Assembly: GCF_001305675.1 (NCBI RefSeq)
Contig: NZ_CP011853.1
Span: 1,178,001 to 1,242,000 of the forward strand
Length of the DNA stretch: 64,000 nt
Source of the DNA: Gordonia phthalatica
GTDB taxonomy: Bacteria; Actinomycetota; Actinomycetes; Mycobacteriales; Mycobacteriaceae
Reading direction: 5' to 3'
This document shows, one piece after another, positions 8,521 through 16,935 of the stretch. A model generated the notes under the pieces. The model was given only the letters and a program-made list of their open reading frames with translations, made no database searches and was not told where the DNA came from. The position numbers were made by a program, and so were the translations under genes. Within the stretch, counting starts at the first letter, position 1. Every line of letters begins with the position of its first letter.

Positions 8521-9819
8521 TCACTTGATGCCGAGCTGCGCGGCCAGCCACGGGAGCTCCTGCTGGAGTCCGGTGCGCCAGACCGCGAAGGTGTGTCCTC
8601 CGGGAATGATCTTCATCTCCACGCGCATACCGGACGCTCGCGCGGCCGCGTAGACCCGTTCCAGGCCGGGCCGGTAGTCCCGATCATCGGCGCCGACGAC
8701 GAAGACGCCTGTGACGTTCGGGAACTTCTGCCTGGCCATGATGTCCATGGGATTGACCTTCCGAAAGGCCTCCACGCTGCCGCCGAACAGGGTGTCCACG
8801 GTCCGCTGCCGTCCCCCGAGGGTGGGTTCGAGCTGCCCCGACATGTTGAGGAACACGCGGTACGAGTTCGGGTGATTCGTGACCAGCTGCAGCGAACACG
8901 TGCCGCCGTAGCTGAGGCCGCCCACCGCCCAGTGTGCGCGGTCCGTGGCGACGGTGAGTTCACGCGCGGCCCAGTTCTGCAGGTCCGTGGTGAGGTAGGT
9001 CGAGACGTTTCCCTCCGGGGAGTCGACACACGCCGGGTTGTCCCACTCGGTGCCCGTGCCGTCGGCGACCACCACGACCGGGGCCACGCCGCCGTGGTCT
9101 TTCGCGAACGCGTCCATGATCGACGGCATCCGGACGCTGCGGATCCAGTCGCTCGGCGAACCGGGTTGGCCGGCCAGCAGCACCAGGACGGGAAGTCGAG
9201 GTCTCGGGTTGGCGGAGTACGCGGGCGGGAAGTAGACGATCGCCGGGCGGGCCTGGAATCCGGAGGCGGTCGCCGGGATCGGCATCGACGCGACGCGGCC
9301 GCTCGACGGAAGGGAGGTGGTCGGATGCCATTCGGAGAGATCGACGATCTTCACCCCGTCGGGACCGAACTCGCCTTGCGTGGCTTCGTCGACGTCGCCG
9401 GTGTCGAACAGCGACTCGACAGTGGGGTAGGCGTCGAATTCACGATTGACTCCGTTCGCCGACGCGGCCACGACGGCGATGGTCGCGCACACGGTCACCA
9501 CGCGCGCGCCGGCCGTCGACGACGCGAGCAGACGAGGCACCAGCAGCACGACCGCGAAGACTCCGAGCGCTATCCAGGCGCGCGTCGCACGGGGGATCGG
9601 TTCGGGGAGGATCGAGAGTCCGACGAGGACGCTGTTCGTCGACAGGTAGGTGACCGCCGCGCACCCGGCGGCGGCGGCGATCGCGATCGCATACCTGCGT
9701 CGGAACACGGCGACGAGCCAGACCGTCGCGGCGAGGGCGATGACGACGATGGCGACGGGCACCCACCCGGACGTGATGGGAATACCGGCATCCGCGAGAT
9801 CCTGAAACCGAGAAATCAC
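8521..9819 (-). CDS. Membrane-anchored esterase (antigen 85/esterase D-like alpha/beta-hydrolase)
   Basis: 432 residues from a GTG at 9819. About four transmembrane helices fill the first 130 residues. The rest is an extracytoplasmic alpha/beta-hydrolase of the putative esterase family that includes mycolyltransferases: nucleophile elbow GGLSYGG near 305, an aspartate in VVGADDRDYR and a histidine in IPGGHTFAVW near the end. Mycolyltransferase activity cannot be claimed from sequence. It is monocistronic, with a terminator to its left and a hairpin upstream. Confidence 0.8.
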   Translation of the reverse strand: MISRFQDLADAGIPITSGWVPVAIVVIALAATVWLVAVFRRRYAIAIAAAAGCAAVTYLSTNSVLVGLSILPEPIPRATRAWIALGVFAVVLLVPRLLASSTAGARVVTVCATIAVVAASANGVNREFDAYPTVESLFDTGDVDEATQGEFGPDGVKIVDLSEWHPTTSLPSSGRVASMPIPATASGFQARPAIVYFPPAYSANPRPRLPVLVLLAGQPGSPSDWIRSVRMPSIMDAFAKDHGGVAPVVVVADGTGTEWDNPACVDSPEGNVSTYLTTDLQNWAARELTVATDRAHWAVGGLSYGGTCSLQLVTNHPNSYRVFLNMSGQLEPTLGGRQRTVDTLFGGSVEAFRKVNPMDIMARQKFPNVTGVFVVGADDRDYRPGLERVYAAARASGMRVEMKIIPGGHTFAVWRTGLQQELPWLAAQLGIK

Positions 9820-9853
9820 AATGGGCTCTCACAATCCGTCCCGCACAAATAGA

Positions 9854-9889
9854 AGAATCGCTGGAGAATAGATATTCTCCAGCGATTCT
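9854..9889 (-). terminator. Long perfect hairpin downstream of the short AlaRS gene
   Basis: Arms 9854-9870 and 9873-9889 are exact inverted repeats of 17 bases with almost no loop, in an AT-richer spacer. Read on the minus strand the stem is followed by TCTATTTG, giving a plausible intrinsic terminator for the short alanyl-tRNA synthetase gene about 190 bases upstream. It could also be an operator for the esterase gene that begins 34 bases further left. Confidence 0.55.
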
Positions 9890-10075
9890 CAGTGGAGGAC
9901 ATACGAATCGAACGTATCGAAGGCACCCCATCCGGCGCATCCCCCTCGTGCCGAGTGGGCTGCCAATGACTTTACGGAGTGAATTCGTGAAATGCAATCC
10001 GAGTGACTGCATCCAATGAAATTTGTACGCGATTCACAATGGTTTGTTTTTGTTAGTCGTAGCAATTCACGACGA

Positions 10076-11479
10076 TCACGTGCCGAGAGTGCTCGACGCC
10101 CTCGACATCTGACGCTGACGTTCCATCGCGGTGTCGAAGTCGGCGCGCCATCCGGCCAAGAGATCGACGCCGAGTCGATTGGCCTCCTCGGCGGCGAGCT
10201 CGACGGGGAATCCGAACCGCTCGTACAGCGTGAAGAGGTCGGCGCCGCTCAAGGGGCGCGATTCCTTTCCGAGCCGACGCAATTCGCGGAGGCCCTTCCC
10301 CAGGGTGCGCCGGAACTGACGCTCCTCTTTGGCCAACACCCCGAGGATCTCGGTCCGCGCGGCGTCGAGGGTCGGATACGCGGCCGCGTACGCGTCGATC
10401 GCGGCGTCGGCGACCGACTCGAGCGTGCCGTCGAAGCACTCGATGGCGTGCGCGAAGCGGATCGCACGTCGCAGGAGGCGGCGGAGCACGTACCCGTGTT
10501 CCTTGCCGGAGGGGCGCACCCCGTCGGCGATGAGGAAGACCGCGCCCCGAACATGGTCGGCGATCACTCGCATCGCCTCGGTGTCGTCGTCGTAGGCGCG
10601 CCCGCTGAGCTCCTCGATCCTGGACACGATGGGTGCCAGGGTTCCGACGCGATAGACGTCCGGACTGTCGATCGCGGCGGCGGCGATGCGTTCGAGTCCG
10701 CCACCGAAGTCGACATTCCGGCGCGGGAGCGGGCTCAGTCCGTTCTCGGTGCGCTGAAACTGCATGAAGACGGAGTTGCCGATCTCCAGGTACTGGCCGC
10801 CGTCGGAATTGGGATGGGGATGCTCGCCGTAGGACTTGTCGTGCTCTACCTGCGGGAAGTAATAGAAGATCTCCGTGTCTGGCCCTCCCGGGTCGCCGAC
10901 CGGCATGGTCTCCGGACCGCCGCCGCGCGACCACCAGTTCTTGTCCCGGTAGCCGCAGATCCGGGCCCCTCCGCTGCCCTCGGCGTTCCCGCGCTCCTCG
11001 GTGACGAGGTCGATGCGGTCGGTGCTGACGCCGGCGGCGGAGAACAACTCGTGCCACACCTGCGCGCTCTCGTCGTCCGGCGAGATCTCGAGCGACTGGT
11101 CTCCGGAGTAGACGCTGACGTACATCCGAGCGGGGTCGAGGCCGACCTTGTTCACGAGGAAGTCCCACGCGAACCGGATCTGCTCGTCCTTGAAGTAGCC
11201 GCCGAGGCTCCAGTTGCCCAGCATCTCGAAGAATGTGGTGTGTCGGTTGTCGCCGACTTCTTCGATGTCCTGCGACCTCAGGCACGGCTGGACGTCGACC
11301 AGTCGGTCGCCCGCCGGATGGTCGGCGCCGAGCAGGTAGGGGAGGAGCGGTTGCATGCCGCTGCCGGTGAAGAGGGTCGTCGCATCGTCGTTGAGGACGA
11401 GCGGTGCGCGATCGATGATCTGGTGCCCGTGTTCGGTGAAGTGGTCGAGATAGAGCTGCCTGATCTGATTGATGTCCAT
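10076..11479 (-). CDS. Short alanyl-tRNA synthetase paralogue lacking editing and C-Ala domains
   Basis: 467 residues from the ATG at 11479, preceded by AGGAG at good spacing. It covers only the class II catalytic domain and tRNA-recognition helices: opening MDINQIRQLYLDHFTEHGH, LFTGSGMQPLLPYLLG, the TTFFEMLGNWSLGGYFK motif 2 region, EIGNSVFMQFQR, and motif 3 VDFGGGLERIA. It ends about where the catalytic fragment of full AlaRS ends (near E. coli residue 461), so the editing and oligomerisation domains are absent. It is not a housekeeping AlaRS. It is divergent from an MprF-like gene, suggesting it supplies Ala-tRNA for lipid aminoacylation (inference). Confidence 0.85.
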   Translation of the reverse strand: MDINQIRQLYLDHFTEHGHQIIDRAPLVLNDDATTLFTGSGMQPLLPYLLGADHPAGDRLVDVQPCLRSQDIEEVGDNRHTTFFEMLGNWSLGGYFKDEQIRFAWDFLVNKVGLDPARMYVSVYSGDQSLEISPDDESAQVWHELFSAAGVSTDRIDLVTEERGNAEGSGGARICGYRDKNWWSRGGGPETMPVGDPGGPDTEIFYYFPQVEHDKSYGEHPHPNSDGGQYLEIGNSVFMQFQRTENGLSPLPRRNVDFGGGLERIAAAAIDSPDVYRVGTLAPIVSRIEELSGRAYDDDTEAMRVIADHVRGAVFLIADGVRPSGKEHGYVLRRLLRRAIRFAHAIECFDGTLESVADAAIDAYAAAYPTLDAARTEILGVLAKEERQFRRTLGKGLRELRRLGKESRPLSGADLFTLYERFGFPVELAAEEANRLGVDLLAGWRADFDTAMERQRQMSRASSTLGT

Positions 11480-11561
11480 TCGAATTGCTCCTGGAATCGA
11501 GGTTTTCGATACGGCCTGCCGCGGTGGGATACAAATAGAATTTGCAGTCGATCTCACGGTG

Positions 11562-11567
11562 ATTGTA
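11562..11567 (-). promoter_or_regulatory. Candidate -10 element for the short AlaRS gene
   Basis: On the minus strand TACAAT occupies 11562-11567, a near-consensus -10, giving a leader of roughly 75 bases. No good -35 is visible. The region between the two divergent genes is noticeably AT-rich. Confidence 0.35.
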
Positions 11568-11628
11568 TTTGCCATTCTGTGGAGGCCGCGTCGCAATACT
11601 ATCGGTGATCTATTGAATGGCAATGATT

Positions 11629-11641
11629 TACGATCACCTCA
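11629..11641 (+). promoter_or_regulatory. Candidate leaderless promoter of the MprF-like gene
   Basis: TACGAT at 11629-11634 is six bases before the ATG at 11641, and no Shine-Dalgarno sequence is present, so a leaderless transcript is likely. An upstream in-frame ATG at 11617 is the alternative start. Confidence 0.45.
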
Positions 11642-13806
11642 TGACAACGAGTGCTGAGGGTGGTGTGGTCGACGACGCGGCCACCGTGACGAGAACTCCG
11701 AGTCGGTTCTCGATTCTGTCGGGACGGCTCATGGCAAGAGCTCGATCGGTATTCGTTCGCGCACCATTGTCAATCGTGCTCGCCCTGGTTTTCGTCATCA
11801 TCGGTGTGGTCACCGGAACGGCGTGGAATTCACTGGCCGGATCGGACCTCCTCGACCGGGTCGGATACGGCGTCGCGGCATTCAGCGAGCACCAGTACTG
11901 GGTGATCGTCTCGGGAGCCTTCTTCGGTCTGACCCCGTGGCAGTTCGTGAGCATCGTGGTGATGCTGCTGACGATCGCGGCGTGGGCGGAGTCTCGACTC
12001 GGCACGCTGCGCACGGCATGGGTCATGGTGGTGGGCCAGGTGGTGGGGCTCGGTGCCACGCTGCTCTTCGCGTGGCTGCTGAGCAGCGATGTGCTGCCCG
12101 GCATTCACTGGGAGTGGCCGACGCACATCGCTGCGACCCGAGATGTTGGCATGACGACGGCGATCGTCGGTCTCGCCGCAGCTGCCTCGGCGACCCTGAC
12201 CTCGCCGTGGCGACTGCGATTCCGCCTCATCCTGGCCGTCTACGTGTCGGTCTCGCTGATGTTCGATGGAACGTTGGCCGACGTATCGCACCTGGTGTCG
12301 TTCCTGTTGATGCTCGGGATCGGCGAGGTGTTCTTCAGCGCGGGCGAACACGGCTTCGCCCCGCGGACCAGGCGGGAGGTCCGACTTCTCGGCTACGCCG
12401 GCATGATCGCGATCGGCATCGCTGACATCGTCATGTGGTTCCTCCCCGGCGAGGGGCCGTTCAGTCCCACCGATTCGGACGGCGATGCGACGTGGGTGCG
12501 GTGGGTGGAACTGGGAGTGATCGCGTTGATCGCCTGGCAGCTCCGACTGGGCAAGCGCTGGGCGTGGATCGTCTCCCTGGTTCTCGGTGCGTTCAACATC
12601 ATCGGCCTGGTGGTCGTGGTGCTGCTGGTCGCGCTGACCGACTTCCAGTCCGGTGGCGGCATCCTGTTGGGCACCACTCTCCTGTGGGTGGTCTTGACCT
12701 GGGTGTTGGTGGCCGGTCGGTTCGCGTTCCGCGTTCCCGCTCGAGTCTCGGCCGGTGGGACCGACGACGTGGACCGTGCAAAGTCTCTGCTGGAGAACTT
12801 CGGCGGCGGCACGATGTCGTGGATGACGACGTGGGAGGGAAACCGCTACCACTTCCTCGACGCCGCGGCGGCCTCGGGCAGTGCGGGTTACGTGGCCTTT
12901 CAACGGCACGCCGGCGTGATGATCGCGCTGACCGACCCGGTGTGCGCACCCGAGGACACCGATCGTGCGGTGCGCGAGTTCGTGGACTTCGCAGAACACA
13001 GCGGGCTGACGCCCTGCTGGTTCTCCGTCGGCGAAGAGGCCGCCGCCGCGAGTCGTCGGGCGGGCTGGCGTGCGGTGAAGATCGCCGAGGACTCGATCGT
13101 CGACCTCGAGGGTCTGGCCTTCAAGGGCAAGTCCTGGCAGGGCGTGCGGACCGCGCTGAACCGTGCTCGCAAGGAGGGGATCGAGCATCGCCTGGTCCGG
13201 TTGGCAGACGAATCGTTGGACATTCTGGCGCAGGTGTCCGGGATCTCCGACGAATGGGTCGGTGGAAAGGGTCTTCCGGAGATGGGATTCACCCTCGGCG
13301 GCGTCGACGAGGCGCTGGCGGAGGAGGTGCTGGTGTCACTCGCGGTCAACTCCGAGGGCGACGTCCTCGGTGTGCTGTCGTGGCTGCCCGTGTTCGGGCC
13401 GGGCGGTCGGCACCGCGGCTGGACGCTGGACGTCATGCGCCGCGCCGGTGACGAGTTCGGTCCGGTGATCGAGTTCCTCCTGGGCTCGGCGATGCTCGAG
13501 TTCCAGTCGAGGGGAGCCGATTTCGTCTCGCTGTCCGGGGCTCCGCTGGCGGGGAACGACGATCCGTCGACGGTCGGCACCACCGAGCGGGCTCTGGATC
13601 TTCTCGGCGCGGCGATGGAACCCTTCTACGGGTTCCGGTCCCTGCACGCGTTCAAGAAGAAGTTCAAGCCTCGCTACGAGCCGGTGTATCTGGCCTACCG
13701 CGATGAGGGCGACCTGCCGCGGATCGGTATCGCGATCAGCCGTGCCTATCTGCCGGATGCGACCCCCGCGCAGCTGGGGCGAATGGTGATGAGCGCGCGG
13801 GGATGA
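11641..13806 (+). CDS. MprF-like aminoacyl-phosphatidylglycerol synthase (DUF2156)
   Basis: 721 residues. The first half (about residues 25-365) is a multi-helix membrane domain with a rhomboid-like flavour. The C-terminal half (about 375-715) is the tandem-GNAT DUF2156 domain that moves an amino acid from aminoacyl-tRNA to a lipid. Recognisable pieces are GKSWQGVRTALNRARKEG near 500, the EWVGGKGLPEMGF segment and FYGFRSLHAFKKKFKPRYEPVYL at the end. Such enzymes add lysine or alanine to phosphatidylglycerol, lowering negative surface charge. The adjacent short AlaRS favours alanine (inference). The next gene overlaps by four bases. Confidence 0.88.
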   Translation: MTTSAEGGVVDDAATVTRTPSRFSILSGRLMARARSVFVRAPLSIVLALVFVIIGVVTGTAWNSLAGSDLLDRVGYGVAAFSEHQYWVIVSGAFFGLTPWQFVSIVVMLLTIAAWAESRLGTLRTAWVMVVGQVVGLGATLLFAWLLSSDVLPGIHWEWPTHIAATRDVGMTTAIVGLAAAASATLTSPWRLRFRLILAVYVSVSLMFDGTLADVSHLVSFLLMLGIGEVFFSAGEHGFAPRTRREVRLLGYAGMIAIGIADIVMWFLPGEGPFSPTDSDGDATWVRWVELGVIALIAWQLRLGKRWAWIVSLVLGAFNIIGLVVVVLLVALTDFQSGGGILLGTTLLWVVLTWVLVAGRFAFRVPARVSAGGTDDVDRAKSLLENFGGGTMSWMTTWEGNRYHFLDAAAASGSAGYVAFQRHAGVMIALTDPVCAPEDTDRAVREFVDFAEHSGLTPCWFSVGEEAAAASRRAGWRAVKIAEDSIVDLEGLAFKGKSWQGVRTALNRARKEGIEHRLVRLADESLDILAQVSGISDEWVGGKGLPEMGFTLGGVDEALAEEVLVSLAVNSEGDVLGVLSWLPVFGPGGRHRGWTLDVMRRAGDEFGPVIEFLLGSAMLEFQSRGADFVSLSGAPLAGNDDPSTVGTTERALDLLGAAMEPFYGFRSLHAFKKKFKPRYEPVYLAYRDEGDLPRIGIAISRAYLPDATPAQLGRMVMSARG

Positions 13807-14864
13807 CAGCCAGTGCTCGGCCGGTTCGGGCGCTCGGCGGATCGGACCGGGTCACCGCACTCGTCGTGATCGCAACCGTTACGATCGTGGTGGTCCGGAC
13901 CTACCTGGCCCTCACCGGTTATCCCCAGATCGGCGGACACTCCAACCTGCACATCGCGCACGCGCTGTTCGGTGGTGGGCTGATGATCCTGGCGCTGGTG
14001 CTCGGCTGTCTGTTCGTCGGTTCACGGGCGCGGTGGATCGAGATCGTGGTCGGCGGTGTCGGCATCGGCCTGTTCCTCGATGAGGTCGGCAAGTTCGTCA
14101 CCAAGACCAACGACTACTTCTATCACCCGGCCGCCGAGATCATGTACCTCACGATCCTGATCGTGGTGATCGGCGGCAACCTGGTCCAAGCGGTTCACCG
14201 GACCACGGTGAGGGAGCGGCTCGTGGACGTCGGCATCGGGGCCGCCGAGGGCATGGCGTTCGGACTCACTCGTGAACGACTGAGGAACCTGTCCGCGTCG
14301 CTCGACGCGATCGAGGCCGCCGGTGTGGATCCGATCGAGGTGGCAGCGCTGCGGTCCGCACTCAGCAGATGCGACGTCCACGACGGTCGTGCCGCAGCAT
14401 TGGGGCGCCGGGTGCGATCGATGCTGCCGCGCTGGGTGGTGAGTCGGCGGCTCGCCGCGGCGGCGGGGTGGTTGATGGCGATCACGGCTCTGCAGGTCGC
14501 GCTCAGTTCTCTGGGCGGCTTCGGGATTCGTCCGTCTCAACTGTTGTTCGAGGCGGGCGGCGGCGACACCGTGGAGGTGATGTCCGATCGGGTCTACATC
14601 GTTCTCGGATCCGTGACCTTCGTGTGTTCGGTGGTGGCACTGGTGCGATGGCGCCGTGGCGGCACGCCTCAGGTCCGAGTGCAGGCCTTGCGTCTGCTGC
14701 ACGCGACGGCGATCGCGTTCACGGTGGTCGGCGGTGTCGTGGACTTCGCCGAATTCGGTGGTTTCGCGCTGGTCTCGATCGTCGTCGGCGTGACCACGAT
14801 CCTGCTCCTGCGCGCTCAGATCGCAATCGAATCCACAGTGGTCGAGGCCGATGTCACGCAATGA
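13803..14864 (+). CDS. Multi-spanning membrane protein, unknown function
   Basis: 353 residues, starting at an ATG that overlaps the MprF-like stop codon (ATGA), so translation is probably coupled. About eight hydrophobic segments flank a central soluble stretch (about residues 140-215) containing the GRRVRSMLPRWVVSRR region. The family is not recognised. The overlap with the aminoacyl-lipid synthase gene suggests a partner role, for example lipid handling or envelope sensing, but nothing in the protein itself shows this. Confidence 0.8.
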   Translation: MTASARPVRALGGSDRVTALVVIATVTIVVVRTYLALTGYPQIGGHSNLHIAHALFGGGLMILALVLGCLFVGSRARWIEIVVGGVGIGLFLDEVGKFVTKTNDYFYHPAAEIMYLTILIVVIGGNLVQAVHRTTVRERLVDVGIGAAEGMAFGLTRERLRNLSASLDAIEAAGVDPIEVAALRSALSRCDVHDGRAAALGRRVRSMLPRWVVSRRLAAAAGWLMAITALQVALSSLGGFGIRPSQLLFEAGGGDTVEVMSDRVYIVLGSVTFVCSVVALVRWRRGGTPQVRVQALRLLHATAIAFTVVGGVVDFAEFGGFALVSIVVGVTTILLLRAQIAIESTVVEADVTQ

Positions 14865-15008
14865 CCGCGTCGAATAGTCAACCGCTATTTGTGTATTCAT
14901 CCATCACTTTGGTTATTCGGAGAGATATGAGATTCAGGTGCCCTGTCAACTAGGATCACTGCGACGCCATTCGGCTGTCATCAGGAAAAGAAAAAGGAGC
15001 TTCATATC

Positions 15009-15533
15009 GTGAAGAAGATGAGGCGCACCGCAATTCTTGCGGGTCTGTTCTCAGCGGTTCTGGTCGTCGGCGCCTGCGGGACCGACGATACGTCGAAGCC
15101 GGCCACATCGTCGGCCACCACGACCCATTCGACGACGAAGACGACCTCGTCGCCGACATCATCGGCAGAGAAGACCACGCCGAGCAAGCCCGTTGAGACC
15201 GAACCGGTGGCGACTCACCCGGCCGCGACTCACCCGGCTGCGACGACCAAGCCCAAGCCCAAGCCGCAGCCTGAGCAGGACGACGATCCGGGCGGGCATC
15301 CGTGTACTGATCAGTCGGGTGCTCCCGGTCATCTGATTCCGGACGGCACCTCGGGGTGGGTCTGCGAGATCACCGGAGACGCACCGCGGGTCGACAAGCA
15401 GCGCCATGTCAACCACGACGACGATCCGGGCGGGCATCCGTGTACTGATCAGTCGGGTGCTCCCGGTCATCTGATTCCGGACGGCACCTCGGGGTGGGTC
15501 TGCGAGATCACCGGAGACGCTCCCCGCAACTGA
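15009..15533 (+). CDS. Lipoprotein with two identical cysteine-containing repeats
   Basis: 174 residues from a GTG with AAGGAG upstream (14993-14998). The lipobox is VVGAC near residue 23. A long Thr/Ser/Pro and Lys/Pro linker leads to two copies of a module of about 35 residues (starting DDDPGGHPCTDQSGAPGH and ending WVCEITGDAPR), each with two cysteines that could form a disulfide. The two copies are identical in protein and over 104 bases of DNA. Probably a surface-exposed, wall-spanning lipoprotein; function unknown. Confidence 0.85.
   Translation: MKKMRRTAILAGLFSAVLVVGACGTDDTSKPATSSATTTHSTTKTTSSPTSSAEKTTPSKPVETEPVATHPAATHPAATTKPKPKPQPEQDDDPGGHPCTDQSGAPGHLIPDGTSGWVCEITGDAPRVDKQRHVNHDDDPGGHPCTDQSGAPGHLIPDGTSGWVCEITGDAPRN
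15279..15382 (+). repeat. Exact 104-base direct repeat, first copy
   Basis: Identical to 15417-15520, period 138 bases, inside the lipoprotein gene. Each copy encodes one cysteine-pair module. Confidence 0.9.
15417..15520 (+). repeat. Exact 104-base direct repeat, second copy
   Basis: Identical to 15279-15382 at the DNA level including third codon positions, which implies recent duplication or gene conversion. Confidence 0.9.
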
Positions 15534-15550
15534 CAGTGTGACTCCTTCTT

Positions 15551-15582
15551 CGGCTCGCCGTCCTATCCGGGGCGGCGAGCCG
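15551..15582 (+). terminator. Candidate hairpin terminator after the repeat lipoprotein
   Basis: CGGCTCGCCG (15551-15560) and CGGCGAGCCG (15573-15582) pair perfectly around a 12-base loop, 17 bases after the stop codon. There is no clear T-run. Confidence 0.5.
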
Positions 15583-15729
15583 AGGCGTCATTCTGTCGAA
15601 TTTCGACCGATGCGGTTGTGAAATCAATTCCGGCGTCGACCTCCCGCAGAGAATTAGTCGCCGGTCGCTCCGCAGATCGACGTGAATTCGATCTCCGTCG
15701 GTCATGAACAAAAGAATGGGGTCAGTGTC

Positions 15730-16935
15730 GTGTCTTCGGTACTCCTGGCGGCCGGTGTCGTCATTCTTCTCTGGTCGCTGACGGCTGAACGCCTCGACCG
15801 ATGGCGACTGGTGCCCGCGTTGCTCATCGCAGTCGGCGGTGTGCTGACATCCGTCATCTTTCACGTCGACCTCGCTGCGCCCCTGTATTCGCCGATCACC
15901 GAACGCGCCGTCGAAATGGTGCTCGCGCTCCTGCTGTTCGTCGATGCGACGGAGGTTCGAGGTGGTCTGCTGGGACACGACGGTCCAGGAGTTCTCCGGT
16001 TGACCGTGATCGCGCTGCCGTTGTCGGTGATCGCCGCGACCGTCGTCGGCGCATTCCTGCTACCGACGACGAGCCTGGCCGTGCTCTTGATGATCGCCTG
16101 CGCGGTGATGCCCACGGACCTGTCGCCGATGCGTCCGCTGTTCGCCAACGATCGGGTGCCGGAGAAGGTGCGGCACCTCCTCAACGTCGAGAGCGGATAC
16201 AACGACGGAGTCGTCGCCCCGGTGTTCGTTCTCGCCCTCCTGATGGTCGAGGGCCAGAAGACGAACGACAGCTTCGCAGAGACACTCGCCGCCGCGATCA
16301 CCTCCGCCGCGGTGTCGGTCGCAGTCGGTGCGGCGGCCGGATTCGTGATCGCCACCGCTGCGGGCCACTGCCTCTCCCGCGGACTGACGTCGGCGCGCGC
16401 ACTCGGAATCGCCGTCGTCCTCGCCGCGCTCCTGACGTACGGGATCGCGTCGGAGCTGGAGGGCAACGGCTTCGTCGCAGCGTTCGTCTGCGGCATCGTC
16501 TACCGGCTCGCAGGCGAGGGGCAACGCGATCCGGTGGAGCTGGAGTTCGCGGAAGACGTCGCCCTGCTGTGCAACCTGCTGGTCTGGTTCGCGTTCGGCC
16601 TCGTGCTGGACTACGTGTTCACCGCCGAGGTGATGTGGTCGTGGATGACCGTGTTCGCGATCCTCGCGGTGACGGTGCTGCGGTTCGTCCCGGTCTGGTT
16701 GTCCCTCGTCAGAAGTCGATACACCCGGCGCGAACGGATCCTGATCGCCGGATTGGGGCCGCGCGGCACGGCGTCGATCGTGTTCGGCCTGCTGGCCTGG
16801 ACGAAGCTCGCGGGCGATGACGTCGACGACGCGTCGCTGGTCCTCATCGTCGTCGCGTTGACGGTCACGGTGAGCCTCATCGGGTATTCCGTCGTCGCGC
16901 CGGCTCTCGCAGCGAGACCGAGGAGCAAGCCGTGA
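15730..16935 (+). CDS. CPA1-type cation/proton antiporter (NhaP-like)
   Basis: 401 residues from the GTG at 15730, preferred because the protein then begins directly with the first transmembrane helix; an in-frame GTG at 15682 would add 16 residues. About twelve hydrophobic segments are visible. NVESGYNDG near 151 carries the Asn-Asp ion-binding pair of CPA1 exchangers, and LGPRGTASIVFGLL matches a conserved C-terminal membrane region. It should exchange Na+ (or another cation) for protons across the plasma membrane. The PrsW gene overlaps its stop codon by four bases. Confidence 0.88.
   Translation: MSSVLLAAGVVILLWSLTAERLDRWRLVPALLIAVGGVLTSVIFHVDLAAPLYSPITERAVEMVLALLLFVDATEVRGGLLGHDGPGVLRLTVIALPLSVIAATVVGAFLLPTTSLAVLLMIACAVMPTDLSPMRPLFANDRVPEKVRHLLNVESGYNDGVVAPVFVLALLMVEGQKTNDSFAETLAAAITSAAVSVAVGAAAGFVIATAAGHCLSRGLTSARALGIAVVLAALLTYGIASELEGNGFVAAFVCGIVYRLAGEGQRDPVELEFAEDVALLCNLLVWFAFGLVLDYVFTAEVMWSWMTVFAILAVTVLRFVPVWLSLVRSRYTRRERILIAGLGPRGTASIVFGLLAWTKLAGDDVDDASLVLIVVALTVTVSLIGYSVVAPALAARPRSKP

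Noticed and set aside
8494..9852. 452-codon plus-strand frame opposite the membrane esterase
   Set aside because: Antisense to a protein with intact hydrolase motifs; the plus product is a low-complexity Arg/Asp/Gly chain.
10016..11608. 530-codon plus-strand frame opposite the short AlaRS gene
   Set aside because: The minus strand encodes clear AlaRS motifs throughout; the plus frame shows no family features.
11480..11640. Possible T-box or tRNA-sensing leader before the short AlaRS
   Set aside because: The leader implied by the -10 candidate is only about 75 bases and shows no T-box sequence or antiterminator.
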